Origin: Nostoc sp. KVJ3
GTDB taxonomy: Bacteria; Cyanobacteriota; Cyanobacteriia; Cyanobacteriales; Nostocaceae
Direction: 5' to 3'
Assembly: GCF_026127265.1 (NCBI RefSeq)
Contig: NZ_WWFG01000003.1
Location: forward strand, 248,001-312,000
Length of the DNA: 64,000 nt
Shown here one piece after another: positions 18,297 through 26,823 of this stretch. Position 1 is the stretch's first letter. Each line of letters begins with the position of its first letter. The position numbers were made by a program, and so were the translations under genes. Under the pieces are notes generated by a model. The model was not told the DNA's origin, did not search any database, and saw only the letters and a program-made list of their open reading frames with translations.

Positions 18297-18330
18297 GAGA
18301 CGCTATGCGTAGCAAGATCCCCGTAGGGGT
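18297..18330. repeat. Short cyanobacterial dispersed repeat with CCCCGTAGGGG hairpin
   Basis: GAGACGCTATGCGTAGCAAG followed by a small CCCC/GGGG hairpin (18319-18329). It is a typical Nostoc-type intergenic repeat just downstream of the IS element. The remaining 18331-18551 stretch has an imperfect hairpin GCCAATGG/CCGTTGGC near 18462-18480 and no gene. Confidence 0.5.
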
Positions 18331-18551
18331 ACAGGCTTACTGTACTGGATGCAATTATTGCTTTCTTACTCAGCAATCTAACTAGGTACTCAGCACTGTT
18401 TCGATGAGCAAAAATTAGATAAAGCAATCCTGCAAGCGTTTAAGCCTGAGATAATTTTTGATCGCCAATGGTAGCCGTTGGCAGTAGCATCTCTTCATAA
18501 AAGGCATTGCTTGAGGAATGCGCTGAGGCATTTGGCGATGATACTATCAAG

Positions 18552-18573
18552 GTAATTCATCATGATGAATTAC
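18552..18573. promoter_or_regulatory. Perfect 22-bp palindrome, half-site GTAATTCATCA
   Basis: The two 11-base halves are exact reverse complements with no spacer, 44 bp upstream of the GTG at 18618. Position and symmetry suggest an operator for a dimeric DNA-binding protein, perhaps the product of the following gene, which has an Arg-rich N-terminus and a C-terminal helix-turn-helix. Inference from sequence only. Confidence 0.55.
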
Positions 18574-18617
18574 ACGATTTAATAAGCGTGGGCAGTCCCA
18601 GTTTACCTAGATGACAC

Positions 18618-19238
18618 GTGAACATGAGCAATACAGGGCGTACAAAAAAACTAGCATCTTTCAACTGTGACCAAAGGATTTGGGAGCAGTTTATCGCCCG
18701 TTGTAAGTCAAAAGGGACGACCGCAACAGCCACGCTGCTCGAATTTATCGAACTTTACTTAGACGATTCTCAAGATCAGCTTGATGTACTAGGTGGTAAT
18801 AATTTAGACAAACGCTTAGATTCTCAGATTAAGGCAAGTGTTGAGAAGTACTTAGTTACGAGTAACAATAGTAACGCCAGTCCGACCAACGAAACAATAA
18901 TAGCTATTTGCGAAAGACTTGAGAAGCTGGAGTCAGAATTTTCAAATGAATCTAATAGCAACCAAGCCACAGTAATTGATAATCTCGCCAATTTAGAACA
19001 AAAAGTGGAGAAGATGTATGCCCGAATGACACAGTTGGCTGAGGCGATCATTAAAATACAAGACTATCTCAAGAACCAACAAAAGCGGGGCCAAAAATCG
19101 TACTACAACAATTCATCCTATTCTGGGCAAAGTCCGCGAATGCAACCGTTAACTGAAGAAGGTTTGGCCAAGAGGCTTGGTGTAAGTGAGGAAACTGTAC
19201 GCAAGGAGCGAATTAATCTTCCCCACCGCTTTTTGTAG
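18618..19238 (+). CDS. Putative DNA-binding protein with coiled coil and C-terminal HTH
   Basis: Not a named family to me. Seen in 206 residues: a basic N-terminus (NTGRTKKLASFNCDQRIWEQF) reminiscent of ribbon-helix-helix or plasmid-regulator N-termini. A central coiled-coil stretch covers about residues 85-160 (AICERLEKLESEF, LANLEQKVEKMYARM). The C-terminal helix-turn-helix motif is EEGLAKRLGVSEETVRKERI. Start could be GTG 18618 or ATG 18624. A perfect palindrome lies just upstream, fitting autoregulation. It could be a partition or replication accessory protein; confidence in the DNA-binding role is moderate. Confidence 0.6.
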   Translation: MNMSNTGRTKKLASFNCDQRIWEQFIARCKSKGTTATATLLEFIELYLDDSQDQLDVLGGNNLDKRLDSQIKASVEKYLVTSNNSNASPTNETIIAICERLEKLESEFSNESNSNQATVIDNLANLEQKVEKMYARMTQLAEAIIKIQDYLKNQQKRGQKSYYNNSSYSGQSPRMQPLTEEGLAKRLGVSEETVRKERINLPHRFL

Positions 19239-19381
19239 CATGGTGTAAGGGCAAAGATAGATCCGGTATTGGGTGGGAATTTAACGAAAATACGGGATTT
19301 TATCATCCGGTAAGTTAGTATTTTTATTCTTTTCAACTTGTAGTGGCGAATGTGCGCTCTGCTGTTGCCAATTTTAGTTTT

Positions 19382-19615
19382 TTAAAATGTAACTATTTCA
19401 CAACCTGACAGCAATTCGTCATAAACAGTTAGTTGTTGTGTTTTTAAGTGATTTGGTAGTGAATCATCATCAAAGGTCAAAGTAACAATATAAGTATTTT
19501 TGATGCTAAGAGATGATTTGCTGATATCGGTTATTGCCGCGCTCATGCCGCTTCGAGTACCGATTAGATACTTCACCGATTGCCCGATCTTTAACTCTGC
19601 TGCCGGAATACCCAT
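19382..19615 (-). CDS. Hypothetical small protein (77 aa)
   Basis: Not recognised. The protein is beta-rich, without membrane segment or signal peptide. The opening AAELKIGQSVKYLIGTRSG suggests a small SH3-like or KOW-like barrel (GQSVKYL, AAITDISKSSL, TYIVTLTFDDDS). It is followed on the same strand by no gene, and preceded, 37 bp upstream, by the 130-residue hypothetical gene, so the two are probably co-transcribed. Confidence 0.5.
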   Translation of the reverse strand: MGIPAAELKIGQSVKYLIGTRSGMSAAITDISKSSLSIKNTYIVTLTFDDDSLPNHLKTQQLTVYDELLSGCEIVTF

Positions 19616-19652
19616 AGATGTTAAAAGTGTACTTCAAGAGTAGTCTGGGAAG

Positions 19653-20045
19653 TTAGTCGGGAATATCCAAATATTTTTTCAAAGTGTAGGGGCAATCTGG
19701 AGCTTTGATTCCACTAGCATAAGGCAATCTATAAGAAGCCCAAAGTTGCCACCGCAAGACATCAACTCCAATAGTTGAACTACCGAATTGTACTCGACAG
19801 TCTTTATCTGGGTTTTGTATAACATTTTTGATGATGGTATTTATCGCTTCTATCTTGAGATTATTCGGTATGCCCATTAGTAGCTTTGTAAGCCACTGTT
19901 TGATTTGTGGTGACTGTAGCCAGTCTTTGATTTGGTCATCAGTGGGAGTTAGGCGATTGGCTAATAGCGTTGGATTTTTGTTATCTTTATTAACTTGACT
20001 TTTGGGTTGAAAGAGTTGCTGAAAATTAGTATCTGTGTTGGACAT
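19653..20045 (-). CDS. Hypothetical protein (130 aa)
   Basis: Not recognised. A polar N-terminal third (NTDTNFQQLFQPKSQVNKD) precedes a compact helical region (DDQIKDWLQSPQIKQWLTKL, then IEAINTIIKNVI). The C-terminus is aromatic-rich (LRWQLWASYRLPYAS). No membrane segment. It is divergent from the small HTH gene at 20248 across an AT-rich spacer of 202 bp with an inverted repeat. Confidence 0.5.
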   Translation of the reverse strand: MSNTDTNFQQLFQPKSQVNKDNKNPTLLANRLTPTDDQIKDWLQSPQIKQWLTKLLMGIPNNLKIEAINTIIKNVIQNPDKDCRVQFGSSTIGVDVLRWQLWASYRLPYASGIKAPDCPYTLKKYLDIPD

Positions 20046-20132
20046 AAAGTTGCTTGGTTAAAAGAGAATATCTCTATTATAGATAAATTGGATAAATCCG
20101 ATAATAGCTAATATATTTTATCAAGATGTTAA

Positions 20133-20161
20133 GATAAATAAATATAAGAAGATTATTTATC
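20133..20161. promoter_or_regulatory. Inverted repeat GATAAATAA/TTATTTATC in an AT-rich divergent spacer
   Basis: Perfect 9 bp arms at 20133-20141 and 20153-20161 with an 11-base spacer, in a strongly AT-rich 202 bp region between divergent small genes. It could be an operator for the adjacent HTH protein. An AT-rich origin-type element is a weaker alternative. Confidence 0.4.
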
Positions 20162-20247
20162 CTTTGATACAAAATTATAAAGATTTGACTAATTAATTAT
20201 GTTATAAATATTAAATAAGTTCCTTATGCAAGTATCAAATAAATACT

Positions 20248-20475
20248 ATGCACCCAATAGAGTTTAAGAAGAAGTGGAAGTTAACCTACCCCGAACTTTC
20301 ACGCATTTTAGGATACGCAGATTTTACTGTTCGGAGTTGGGGTCTAGAAGGAAAAGCGAAACGAAATCCCCATTTTGTTGTCTACCAACTTTGCGCCCTG
20401 TTAGATGAAAAATGGATAAATCAAGGTAAAGTTCCAGGACAAAGACATCTGATTTCTGAAATGCTTACTGGGTAA
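20248..20475 (+). CDS. Small helix-turn-helix protein
   Basis: A 75-residue protein whose centre reads as a helix-turn-helix: LTYPELSRILGYADFTVRSW, followed by a basic stretch (GKAKRNPHF) and a helical C-terminus. Similar small proteins act as transcriptional regulators on cyanobacterial plasmids. It is preceded by an inverted repeat in the spacer and followed by a terminator at 20621. It lies about 500 bp upstream of the secretion operon and could regulate it; that is inference. Confidence 0.6.
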   Translation: MHPIEFKKKWKLTYPELSRILGYADFTVRSWGLEGKAKRNPHFVVYQLCALLDEKWINQGKVPGQRHLISEMLTG

Positions 20476-20620
20476 ATAACTTACCGAAAATAGCTCACCT
20501 TCTTGAAGAAGGCAGATACTTGAAAGGCGAAAGGCTATTGTGTTTTGTGAACAAGAACCACACTAGGCTAATACTCCGAACAGCGCCGTATAATTTTCTC
20601 TATTTTTGCAAATGTCAATT

Positions 20621-20650
20621 ACCCGCCACAAAAAAGGCGGGTATTTTTAT
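20621..20650 (+). terminator. Rho-independent terminator
   Basis: Stem ACCCGCC (20621-20627) and GGCGGGT (20636-20642) with an A-rich loop, followed by ATTTTTAT. It separates the small HTH gene from the next gene, 14 bp before the proposed TTG start. Confidence 0.85.
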
Positions 20651-20663
20651 ATGTAGTTAGAAG

Positions 20664-20975
20664 TTGCAAGAAGTTCTCAGAATCATGGGGATAGGGGGGT
20701 TAACCTGGCAAAATGAAGAACTAACAAGACCAGAAGTTGCGGCGATGTTAAAGCCAAAGGTTTCTGCAAGGCAACTGCAAGCATATTTGAACATAGCTCG
20801 GAAGTACTTGCCAGAATTCCAGAAATTTACCAACAAAAAAACAGGTGGTCTAAATGGCATGAGCAAGCTATACAAGCATCATATTGCTCCCCTTCAAGAA
20901 ATTCGCTCACTAGCTAGAGAGCATACTTTAGCTGATATAGAGAATGAGTTTCTTCAAAGAGGAGCGAAAAAGTGA
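20664..20975 (+). CDS. Hypothetical protein with MerR-like HTH
   Basis: 103 residues. The middle part reads LTRPEVAAMLKPKVSARQLQ, resembling a MerR/excisionase-type winged helix-turn-helix. The rest is helical and basic. Start could be TTG 20664 or ATG 20685; neither has a clear ribosome-binding site, and the shorter version would still contain the HTH. It directly precedes the first secretion gene by 7 bp, so it may be the first gene or regulator of that operon. Confidence 0.55.
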   Translation: MQEVLRIMGIGGLTWQNEELTRPEVAAMLKPKVSARQLQAYLNIARKYLPEFQKFTNKKTGGLNGMSKLYKHHIAPLQEIRSLAREHTLADIENEFLQRGAKK

Positions 20976-20982
20976 TTTTTAT

Positions 20983-21453
20983 ATGAAGAAAGGAGCAATT
21001 TTCTTGGCATCTAATAATTCTGTGCGAAGAACACAATCTCAAGTTCTTGCTAAGGCCCTCGCGGCGATTGGGCGCAAGTATCAGCATCACATAAACGCTG
21101 CCGGTACGGCGACAATCATTGTCATGCAGTCAATGCCCTCTTATGGGTGGGGCTTGTTCGATTCGGCTCAGGTGGCAATGACTTGTATGTTCGGTGGCGC
21201 TGGTGGTATTGGTGGCGGTGGTGCGGCAGCGGCAACTACGGCCATTAAAGCACTTCCGGCAGTGATCAATGCAACCATCACAGTGCTTTTGTTTGTATAC
21301 TTTGTGGCTTCTGGGCTTAAGGTTGCCAACGGCATTGGTGAAGGACAGGAAGTAACGCAGATGGTTCAACAGCCCGTAGGCGTGTTTTTCATAATCCTGG
21401 TGCTTTGGATTGCTCAAAGTATCTTATTTAACGGCGTTACAGCCGCTTGTTAG
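20983..21453 (+). CDS. VirB2/TrbC-like pilin candidate
   Basis: Small protein with two strongly hydrophobic segments (INATITVLLFVYFVASGLKV and VFFIILVLWIAQSILF) and a Gly/Ala-rich stretch before them (GGAGGIGGGGAAAATTA). This is the topology of VirB2-type T4SS pilins. Its place directly before VirB3- and VirB4-like genes supports this. The ATG at 20983 is used here, but AAGGAGC at 20990-20996 is ideally placed for a TTG start at 21004. The ATG at 20944 would overlap the previous gene. Conjugative pilins of this kind are membrane-inserted and assembled into the extracellular pilus. Confidence 0.6.
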   Translation: MKKGAIFLASNNSVRRTQSQVLAKALAAIGRKYQHHINAAGTATIIVMQSMPSYGWGLFDSAQVAMTCMFGGAGGIGGGGAAAATTAIKALPAVINATITVLLFVYFVASGLKVANGIGEGQEVTQMVQQPVGVFFIILVLWIAQSILFNGVTAAC

Positions 21454-21455
21454 TG

Positions 21456-21794
21456 ATGAGCGAGTACAATAAATCGCCCATGAAACGGGTGAATCAGTCA
21501 CTTGGTCAAAATGCAACAATCGGCATTTTTACTGGCTTTCAGTTTGCAGTCGCCTTGTTTATGTTTGGCGTGGGCTTCATCATAGCGATTATGTTTGGGG
21601 CAGGAATAGTTTGGGGACTGCTGGCTGGTGTTTGGTTGAGTGCTACGGTGATAGTTTTATCTGGGAAGCGTCCTTACTTGTTCTGGTCAAGAGTGTTCCC
21701 AAGCGTTCCAACTTTCACTCGTGGCTATATCAGATATTCTTCGCCCCAAAACAAAAAAAGGGCGGGTTCCAAAGGGATGCCTAAGCTATGGTAA
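21456..21794 (+). CDS. VirB3-like inner-membrane T4SS protein
   Basis: About 112 residues with two adjacent hydrophobic helices (GFQFAVALFMFGVGFIIAIM and GIVWGLLAGVWLSATVIVL) near the N-terminus and a basic C-terminal tail (NKKRAGSKGMPKLW). Size, topology and location between the pilin candidate and the VirB4-like ATPase match VirB3/TrbD. ATG 21456 is preferred over TTG 21447 because the latter overlaps the upstream stop. It overlaps the VirB4-like start by 7 bp, indicating translational coupling. Confidence 0.65.
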   Translation: MSEYNKSPMKRVNQSLGQNATIGIFTGFQFAVALFMFGVGFIIAIMFGAGIVWGLLAGVWLSATVIVLSGKRPYLFWSRVFPSVPTFTRGYIRYSSPQNKKRAGSKGMPKLW

Positions 21795-24526
21795 AAAGCA
21801 GTATTCGTAATCAAAAAATAGTACCCTTTGAAGACTTTTTAGACTTAGCAACTTTAGTAAAACTAAAAAAGGGTAACTATCAAATCGGAGCCTACTTGTT
21901 GAGTAAAAAACAAGTAAGCGACACTAACAACACGCTGCAATTAGTATTCGGATATGAATGCACTGGCTTTCACCCACTGTTTAATTCATCAGAGAGACTA
22001 GAGGCAATCGCCAAGGCTTTTGAGAATGGCTGTAAAGAGTTCTCCGAGGGTGAGAAATTCACCTTTCGTTGGTCTTCGTTTTGCGACGAAGAGAAAGTGA
22101 TTGAAAGCTATCGCCAGAGACTAGATAGCCCTGTATCTCTTGAGAGTAAATTTTTGGATTGGGGGCAGGTTGCCCGAATTCAGGAACTGACACGTAACCA
22201 TCAGCGCAAGGATATCAAGCTCAGTATTTACACGACTTTTACTGTCCGCCCAGGAGGGACGGAAGCAGGTGACGCGGTAGATAGAGCAATAGTTAAGCTG
22301 GCGAACTTTTTACAGCGCAAATTCACCCCAACAGGAGCGACCGAACTCACTCTTCAAAACTTAATTCAAGTTCTTGAAAAAGCGATAATTGTCTCTTTAC
22401 GCCATCAACAAATACTATCTGAGATGGGCTTATTCCCCTCGCCCAAATCAGACAAGCAATTGTGGAGCGACCTAGTTGATAGAATGGGTGCAAAGGCTGT
22501 AAAAGTGCCCCATACCTTGGTTTATGATACTGGTGAATTAAGGGAGGAGATTAACGAAGCCGCGCCCAACCCATCGTGGTATAACGACCAATTACACGCG
22601 ACATCCGTACTTCTGAATAACGGCATACCCTACGCGGATAGGCGCTGGGTATGTTTGCCCCATCAGAGTACTGACAAAAAGAAGTATATCGGCGTAATGA
22701 CGCTTGCCCAAAAACCAGAGGTGTTTGCTTCAACCCATCAGCAAATACGTTTTTTATGGGACGTATTCTCACGCGAGGTTATTTATGATGTCGAGATAAT
22801 AACAGAGATTAGCCCAGCCGATCAAAAAATGATTAGGTTGACTCAGCAATTGATTACGAGGCGGTCAATAAATGCCGAGGTTAGTGCTAGCAAAAAGACT
22901 ATTGATGTAGGAGCGCAAATTAACACAGAGCGTTCTATTGATGCTCAAAAGCAGCTTTATACAGGTGATGTACCGGAAAATGTAGCGGTTACTGTTCTCG
23001 TTTACCGCAACTCTCCAGAAGAAATTGACGACGCTTGTCGGTTGATTTCCGGCTACATCAATCAACCTGCTGAGTTGATTAGAGAAATGCAGTATACATG
23101 GTCAATATGGCTTGACACTTTGCTGTTGAGACAGCGACCACAACTGACTTTTCCTTTCAACAGACGCGCCACTTTCTTTGCCAGTGAAGTAATTGGTTTA
23201 ACGCCAGTCGTTCAAACAGCGCATGGCGATAAACAAGGCTTTGAATTAATTGCTGATGAGGGGCAATCCTCGGTTCACATTGACCTATCAAAGCCGAAAA
23301 ACATGATGGTAATCGGCACTACCGGGAGTGGGAAATCGGTAATAATTGCCTCTATTATTTATCAATGCTTGGCGTTGGGAATGTCAGTACTAATGATTGA
23401 CTTGCCAAATGATGATGGTTCAGGAACCTTTGGAGACTTCACGCCCTACTTTAATGGGTTTTACTTTGATATTTCTAAGGAATCAAACAATCTTGTACAA
23501 CCGCTAGACCTATCAAAGATTCCTGAGTCACAGTGGGAGGAAAGGACAAAAGCCCATCGAAATGATATTAATTTAATCGTGCTTCAATTAGTTTTAGGAA
23601 CGCAAAAGTTTGATGGCTTGCTATCACAAACTATAGAATCTGTAATCCCTTTGGGTACAAAAGCCTTTTATGAAGATGCCGAAATCCAAGAGCGATTTGA
23701 ATTAGCGCGAAAAGCAGGGATAAACACCCCAGAGTGGGCAAATACCCCGACATTAGCAGATATGGAGAAATTCTTCTCGCTTGCATACATTTATTTAGGC
23801 TATCAGGACGACAATGTAGAAAAAGCGTTAAATTACATCCGCTTGCGGTTACAGTACTGGCAAGCTAGTAGTATCGGTAGCGCTATCTGCAAGCCTTCAA
23901 CCTTCCAGGCAGATAGCCAGTTGATTACCTTTGCACTGACTAATCTGCAATCAGGCAAGGATGCAGAAGTGTTCGGGATGAGTGCATATATCGCCGCGTC
24001 CCGGCAGTCGCTATCCTCGCCCAACAGCGTGTTCTTTATGGATGAGGCTAGCGTCTTGCTGGGATTTTCTGCATTATCGCGGCTTGCGGGTCGTAAATGC
24101 GCTACGGCTCGAAAGCAAGGCTGTCGAGTGTTTCTGGCGGCGCAGGACGTTATCTCTATCGCCAAATCCTCAGCAGGAGAACAAATATTACAAAATATGC
24201 CATTGCGGTTGATTGGGCGTATTGTCCCAGGCGCGGCTAATAGTTTCTCTGAGTTGCTGGGCATCCCTAGAGAAATTATCGATAAAAACGAAAGCTTTGC
24301 CCCTAATATTCAGCAGCTATATACGTTGTGGTTGCTCGACTATAACAACAAGTATGTGCGCTGCCGCTATTATCCCTCCTATCCCCTGCTGGCGTTGGTT
24401 GCCAATAGCAGAGAAGAACAAGCCACGCGAGATAAGTTTAAGAAAATTCACAGAGACAAGTTCACATGGGTGGCAGAATTTTCTAAATATTATGTCGAGT
24501 GCATCAAACAGGGAAAACCATTATGA
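21788..24526 (+). CDS. virB4: VirB4/TraC-family T4SS ATPase
   Basis: Energises assembly of the conjugative pilus and channel at the inner membrane. Seen: Walker A GTTGSGKS (residues 510-517) and Walker B VFFMDEAS (Asp752-Glu753), a spacing typical of VirB4 ATPases. The long N-terminal region is typical of the family, and a conserved RLIGRIVPGA region lies near the C-terminus. Length (912 aa) is a little above VirB4 of Agrobacterium. It overlaps the VirB3-like gene at its start, and the next gene starts at ATGA over its stop, so the block is tightly coupled. Both ATPase motifs look intact. Confidence 0.9.
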   Translation: MVKSSIRNQKIVPFEDFLDLATLVKLKKGNYQIGAYLLSKKQVSDTNNTLQLVFGYECTGFHPLFNSSERLEAIAKAFENGCKEFSEGEKFTFRWSSFCDEEKVIESYRQRLDSPVSLESKFLDWGQVARIQELTRNHQRKDIKLSIYTTFTVRPGGTEAGDAVDRAIVKLANFLQRKFTPTGATELTLQNLIQVLEKAIIVSLRHQQILSEMGLFPSPKSDKQLWSDLVDRMGAKAVKVPHTLVYDTGELREEINEAAPNPSWYNDQLHATSVLLNNGIPYADRRWVCLPHQSTDKKKYIGVMTLAQKPEVFASTHQQIRFLWDVFSREVIYDVEIITEISPADQKMIRLTQQLITRRSINAEVSASKKTIDVGAQINTERSIDAQKQLYTGDVPENVAVTVLVYRNSPEEIDDACRLISGYINQPAELIREMQYTWSIWLDTLLLRQRPQLTFPFNRRATFFASEVIGLTPVVQTAHGDKQGFELIADEGQSSVHIDLSKPKNMMVIGTTGSGKSVIIASIIYQCLALGMSVLMIDLPNDDGSGTFGDFTPYFNGFYFDISKESNNLVQPLDLSKIPESQWEERTKAHRNDINLIVLQLVLGTQKFDGLLSQTIESVIPLGTKAFYEDAEIQERFELARKAGINTPEWANTPTLADMEKFFSLAYIYLGYQDDNVEKALNYIRLRLQYWQASSIGSAICKPSTFQADSQLITFALTNLQSGKDAEVFGMSAYIAASRQSLSSPNSVFFMDEASVLLGFSALSRLAGRKCATARKQGCRVFLAAQDVISIAKSSAGEQILQNMPLRLIGRIVPGAANSFSELLGIPREIIDKNESFAPNIQQLYTLWLLDYNNKYVRCRYYPSYPLLALVANSREEQATRDKFKKIHRDKFTWVAEFSKYYVECIKQGKPL

Positions 24527-24879
24527 AGGTTCTATCATCAGTCATTCATACGAAGCTATTGCTGGCAATACTAGCAGGTGTCGTGTCAATAGGAGGCTTT
24601 CAAGTATGGCAATACAACCAAGCTCAATACGAAAAGCTTATTAGCGAAGCGAAGAATGGCTGTGGCGTGTACATAGAATTGGGCGAGGATGCCATCAAGC
24701 GCTCCCCCAGCCTGAGAGCATTGAAATATCAAAATAAGCGATTGAGTGGATTAGAGCAACCGGGGATTAACTCTGAATCTGCTGACCCAGGTGCTTATGT
24801 CATGCTTTTTCGATCCCCTGCTTCCACCCTTCCACCTAATGCTTTACCTTTCGATGATCCTTCTTCACCAGTTTATTAA
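24523..24879 (+). CDS. Hypothetical T4SS-operon protein with N-terminal membrane anchor
   Basis: 118 residues when started at ATG 24523, which overlaps the virB4 stop as ATGA. A signal anchor (KLLLAILAGVVSIGGFQVW) is followed by a soluble periplasmic-looking domain with a single Cys (NGCGVYIELGED) and a Pro-rich C-terminus (PASTLPPNALPFDDPSS). I do not recognise the family. Position within the operon suggests a periplasmic component of the secretion channel; the single Cys is not a lipobox. Confidence 0.55.
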   Translation: MKVLSSVIHTKLLLAILAGVVSIGGFQVWQYNQAQYEKLISEAKNGCGVYIELGEDAIKRSPSLRALKYQNKRLSGLEQPGINSESADPGAYVMLFRSPASTLPPNALPFDDPSSPVY

Positions 24880-25005
24880 ATAAGGAAGAATCACCTAAAA
24901 CATTAATGGTTCAAGCTGTTTCCTTTGATTTAGTAAAAAAGCAAGCGAGTGTAAAATCTCTTTGTACCAAAAAACCTTTTGTAGTAGCCCTGGAGGACTT
25001 GTATC

Positions 25006-25734
25006 TTGAATACCAACCGATTGATCGTGATCTCAGGCGCAGCAATTTTGACATCCTTTTCTAGCCTCCCTGCCAACGCTCAAACTAATCAAAACCAATC
25101 TTTCTTAACTCAATTTCAACAAATTTATAGCAGCTTGCAGACTTACATTAGTAATTATCAGAAAGAATTTACTAAAAGTTTGGGCAAGTTAGAAGCTGAA
25201 TTAACCCAGGCAATTGAATCTAGTGTTGGTGATTTGGGTATTCCTGATCCCCTAAAAGCTGGCAAGAATATCGAGAAAGTGATTCAGAAACAAGAAGGCG
25301 CGTTGCTGATATTAGACCCTCGCATTCAAGCCGGAAACGCTATTAAGGAATGGAACCAGCAATATACACGCGGTCAGTCAGAATCAGTACTAGGAGTTGA
25401 GGGTCAACGAGTGCAATCGCAAGAGGCAGCAATAACTAATGATGCCACTGCTCAATCAAGCGAAAATGCTGCCGCAGCCCAACAGGATGTTATTACCCAA
25501 GACATTCTTAAAAAGGTCGCTATTCAAAACTTGCAAAATGTTGTGATTGCCAAGTCTATCCACTCAGAGGCACAAAAGCAATCCCGTTCCTTGGCTGTTG
25601 CAAATATTAACCTTGCCGATATTTCAAACAGGCTTGATGAGCAAGCTGCGGCGAAGGATCAGGAATCTAACGCCGCTACTCGCCAGATAATCCAATCTGC
25701 TGCCGCTAACGATTCATTCTGGAAGAATCAATAA
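25006..25734 (+). CDS. VirB5-like periplasmic T4SS protein
   Basis: 242 residues beginning at TTG 25006, supported by GGAGG at 24992-24996. Signal peptide (residues 1-26, ending LPANAQ). The mature part is helical and Gln/Ala-rich (FLTQFQQIYSSLQTYIS; EAELTQAIESS), with a predicted coiled coil toward the end. Periplasmic, helical, operon position between VirB4 and a polytopic VirB6-like protein: this matches VirB5, the minor pilus-tip component, though sequence similarity of VirB5 proteins is always low. Confidence 0.55.
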   Translation: MNTNRLIVISGAAILTSFSSLPANAQTNQNQSFLTQFQQIYSSLQTYISNYQKEFTKSLGKLEAELTQAIESSVGDLGIPDPLKAGKNIEKVIQKQEGALLILDPRIQAGNAIKEWNQQYTRGQSESVLGVEGQRVQSQEAAITNDATAQSSENAAAAQQDVITQDILKKVAIQNLQNVVIAKSIHSEAQKQSRSLAVANINLADISNRLDEQAAAKDQESNAATRQIIQSAAANDSFWKNQ

Positions 25735-25764
25735 TCGAGTCACAATAACGTTACGATAACTCAA

Positions 25765-26823
25765 ATGATAACGTTCTTAGTTATTCTTTTTGCCCAAACG
25801 ACAGGGCAAAAAGCTGGAGAAGATACGGGCACTACGAATTCAGGCGAAATAGTCGAAGGGGCTATCTCAGGCGCAGACCTAATCTATAAATCGTTTGAGA
25901 ATGATTGGCTAGAATTAGCATCTGGAACAAGCCCAATTTATACGGCTGTCGTCGCTGTTTCTACCCTCGCGGCTGTTGTGATGATTGGCTTTGCATCATT
26001 TGGCTGGTACAGGAAGTATGCAGAAGAAGGGTTTGGTTATGATTTCATAGCCGAGATGGTTTTGCCATTAGTAGTAATTGTAATGCTTAGTAATAATGGG
26101 TTCCTCCTAGCAAACACAACAGTCGCATTAAAAAACGTATCGACCGGACTAAACAGGAGTATTTTAAATATTACGAGAAATGGGGTCAATTTGAGAGATG
26201 CTATACGGAATGTAAACGCTGACCAAAGCTTTGTCTTAGCCGCACAGATAGCCTTAGCTAAGTGCGAAAAGCTCAACAACGAAAAGAAGGAAGGTGAAGA
26301 ATTGAGCGAGAAACAAGCTTGTATCAAACAGGCTGTGGAGAATACACGAAAAGACGCGCAGAAAGCTAGAGAAAAGACTGGCGCGGGTTCTGGAGGAGGA
26401 AGTTGGAACCCATTAGACCTTAGTGGCGAACTAATCAATAGCGCAATCCAAGGTTTTGTTTACGTAATTCTCAGTGGACTATCAGCAGCTTTTCAATACA
26501 TTGTCCAACTGTCATTCTTAATGATTGCATTCGCTGCCCCAATCTTCCTAGTTCTATCTTTGCTGCCTTTTCAAAGCAAGCCTATTTATGCTTGGCTTGC
26601 TGGCTGGTTAGGGCTAACACTGGTTCTCATTTCGTACTCCATAACTGTAGGTATTATTGCCAGCGCGATAGTCTCTAAGCCTTCCAGCAATCCTTTGCTA
26701 TTGCAACTTTTACAAGCCATCTTTTCGCCATTACTCGCGGTAGCCATAGGTACTGGTGGCGGAATGGCTGTATTTTCAGCTTTCACTAGTGGGGTTAAAT
26801 TCTCGGTGGGGTTAAGGAGATGA
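25765..26823 (+). CDS. VirB6/TrbL-like polytopic T4SS membrane protein
   Basis: 352 residues with several membrane helices: AVVAVSTLAAVVMIGFASF, MVLPLVVIVMLSNNGFLL, GFVYVILSGLSAAFQYIVQL, LMIAFAAPIFLVLSLLPF and the region LGLTLVLISYSITVGIIAS. A charged loop (residues about 165-215) lies between them. Such a polytopic protein after the VirB5-like gene and before VirB8/VirB10-like genes is the expected VirB6 or TrbL. Its stop overlaps the next start as ATGA. Confidence 0.65.
   Translation: MITFLVILFAQTTGQKAGEDTGTTNSGEIVEGAISGADLIYKSFENDWLELASGTSPIYTAVVAVSTLAAVVMIGFASFGWYRKYAEEGFGYDFIAEMVLPLVVIVMLSNNGFLLANTTVALKNVSTGLNRSILNITRNGVNLRDAIRNVNADQSFVLAAQIALAKCEKLNNEKKEGEELSEKQACIKQAVENTRKDAQKAREKTGAGSGGGSWNPLDLSGELINSAIQGFVYVILSGLSAAFQYIVQLSFLMIAFAAPIFLVLSLLPFQSKPIYAWLAGWLGLTLVLISYSITVGIIASAIVSKPSSNPLLLQLLQAIFSPLLAVAIGTGGGMAVFSAFTSGVKFSVGLRR

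Noticed and set aside
23833..24264. 143-residue antisense ORF in virB4
   Set aside because: Fully inside an intact virB4 frame with atypical composition; a shadow.
24880..25005. A gene between the 118-residue protein and the VirB5-like gene
   Set aside because: Only 126 bp, no frame with gene-like composition; the TTG start at 25006 has the only good ribosome-binding site.
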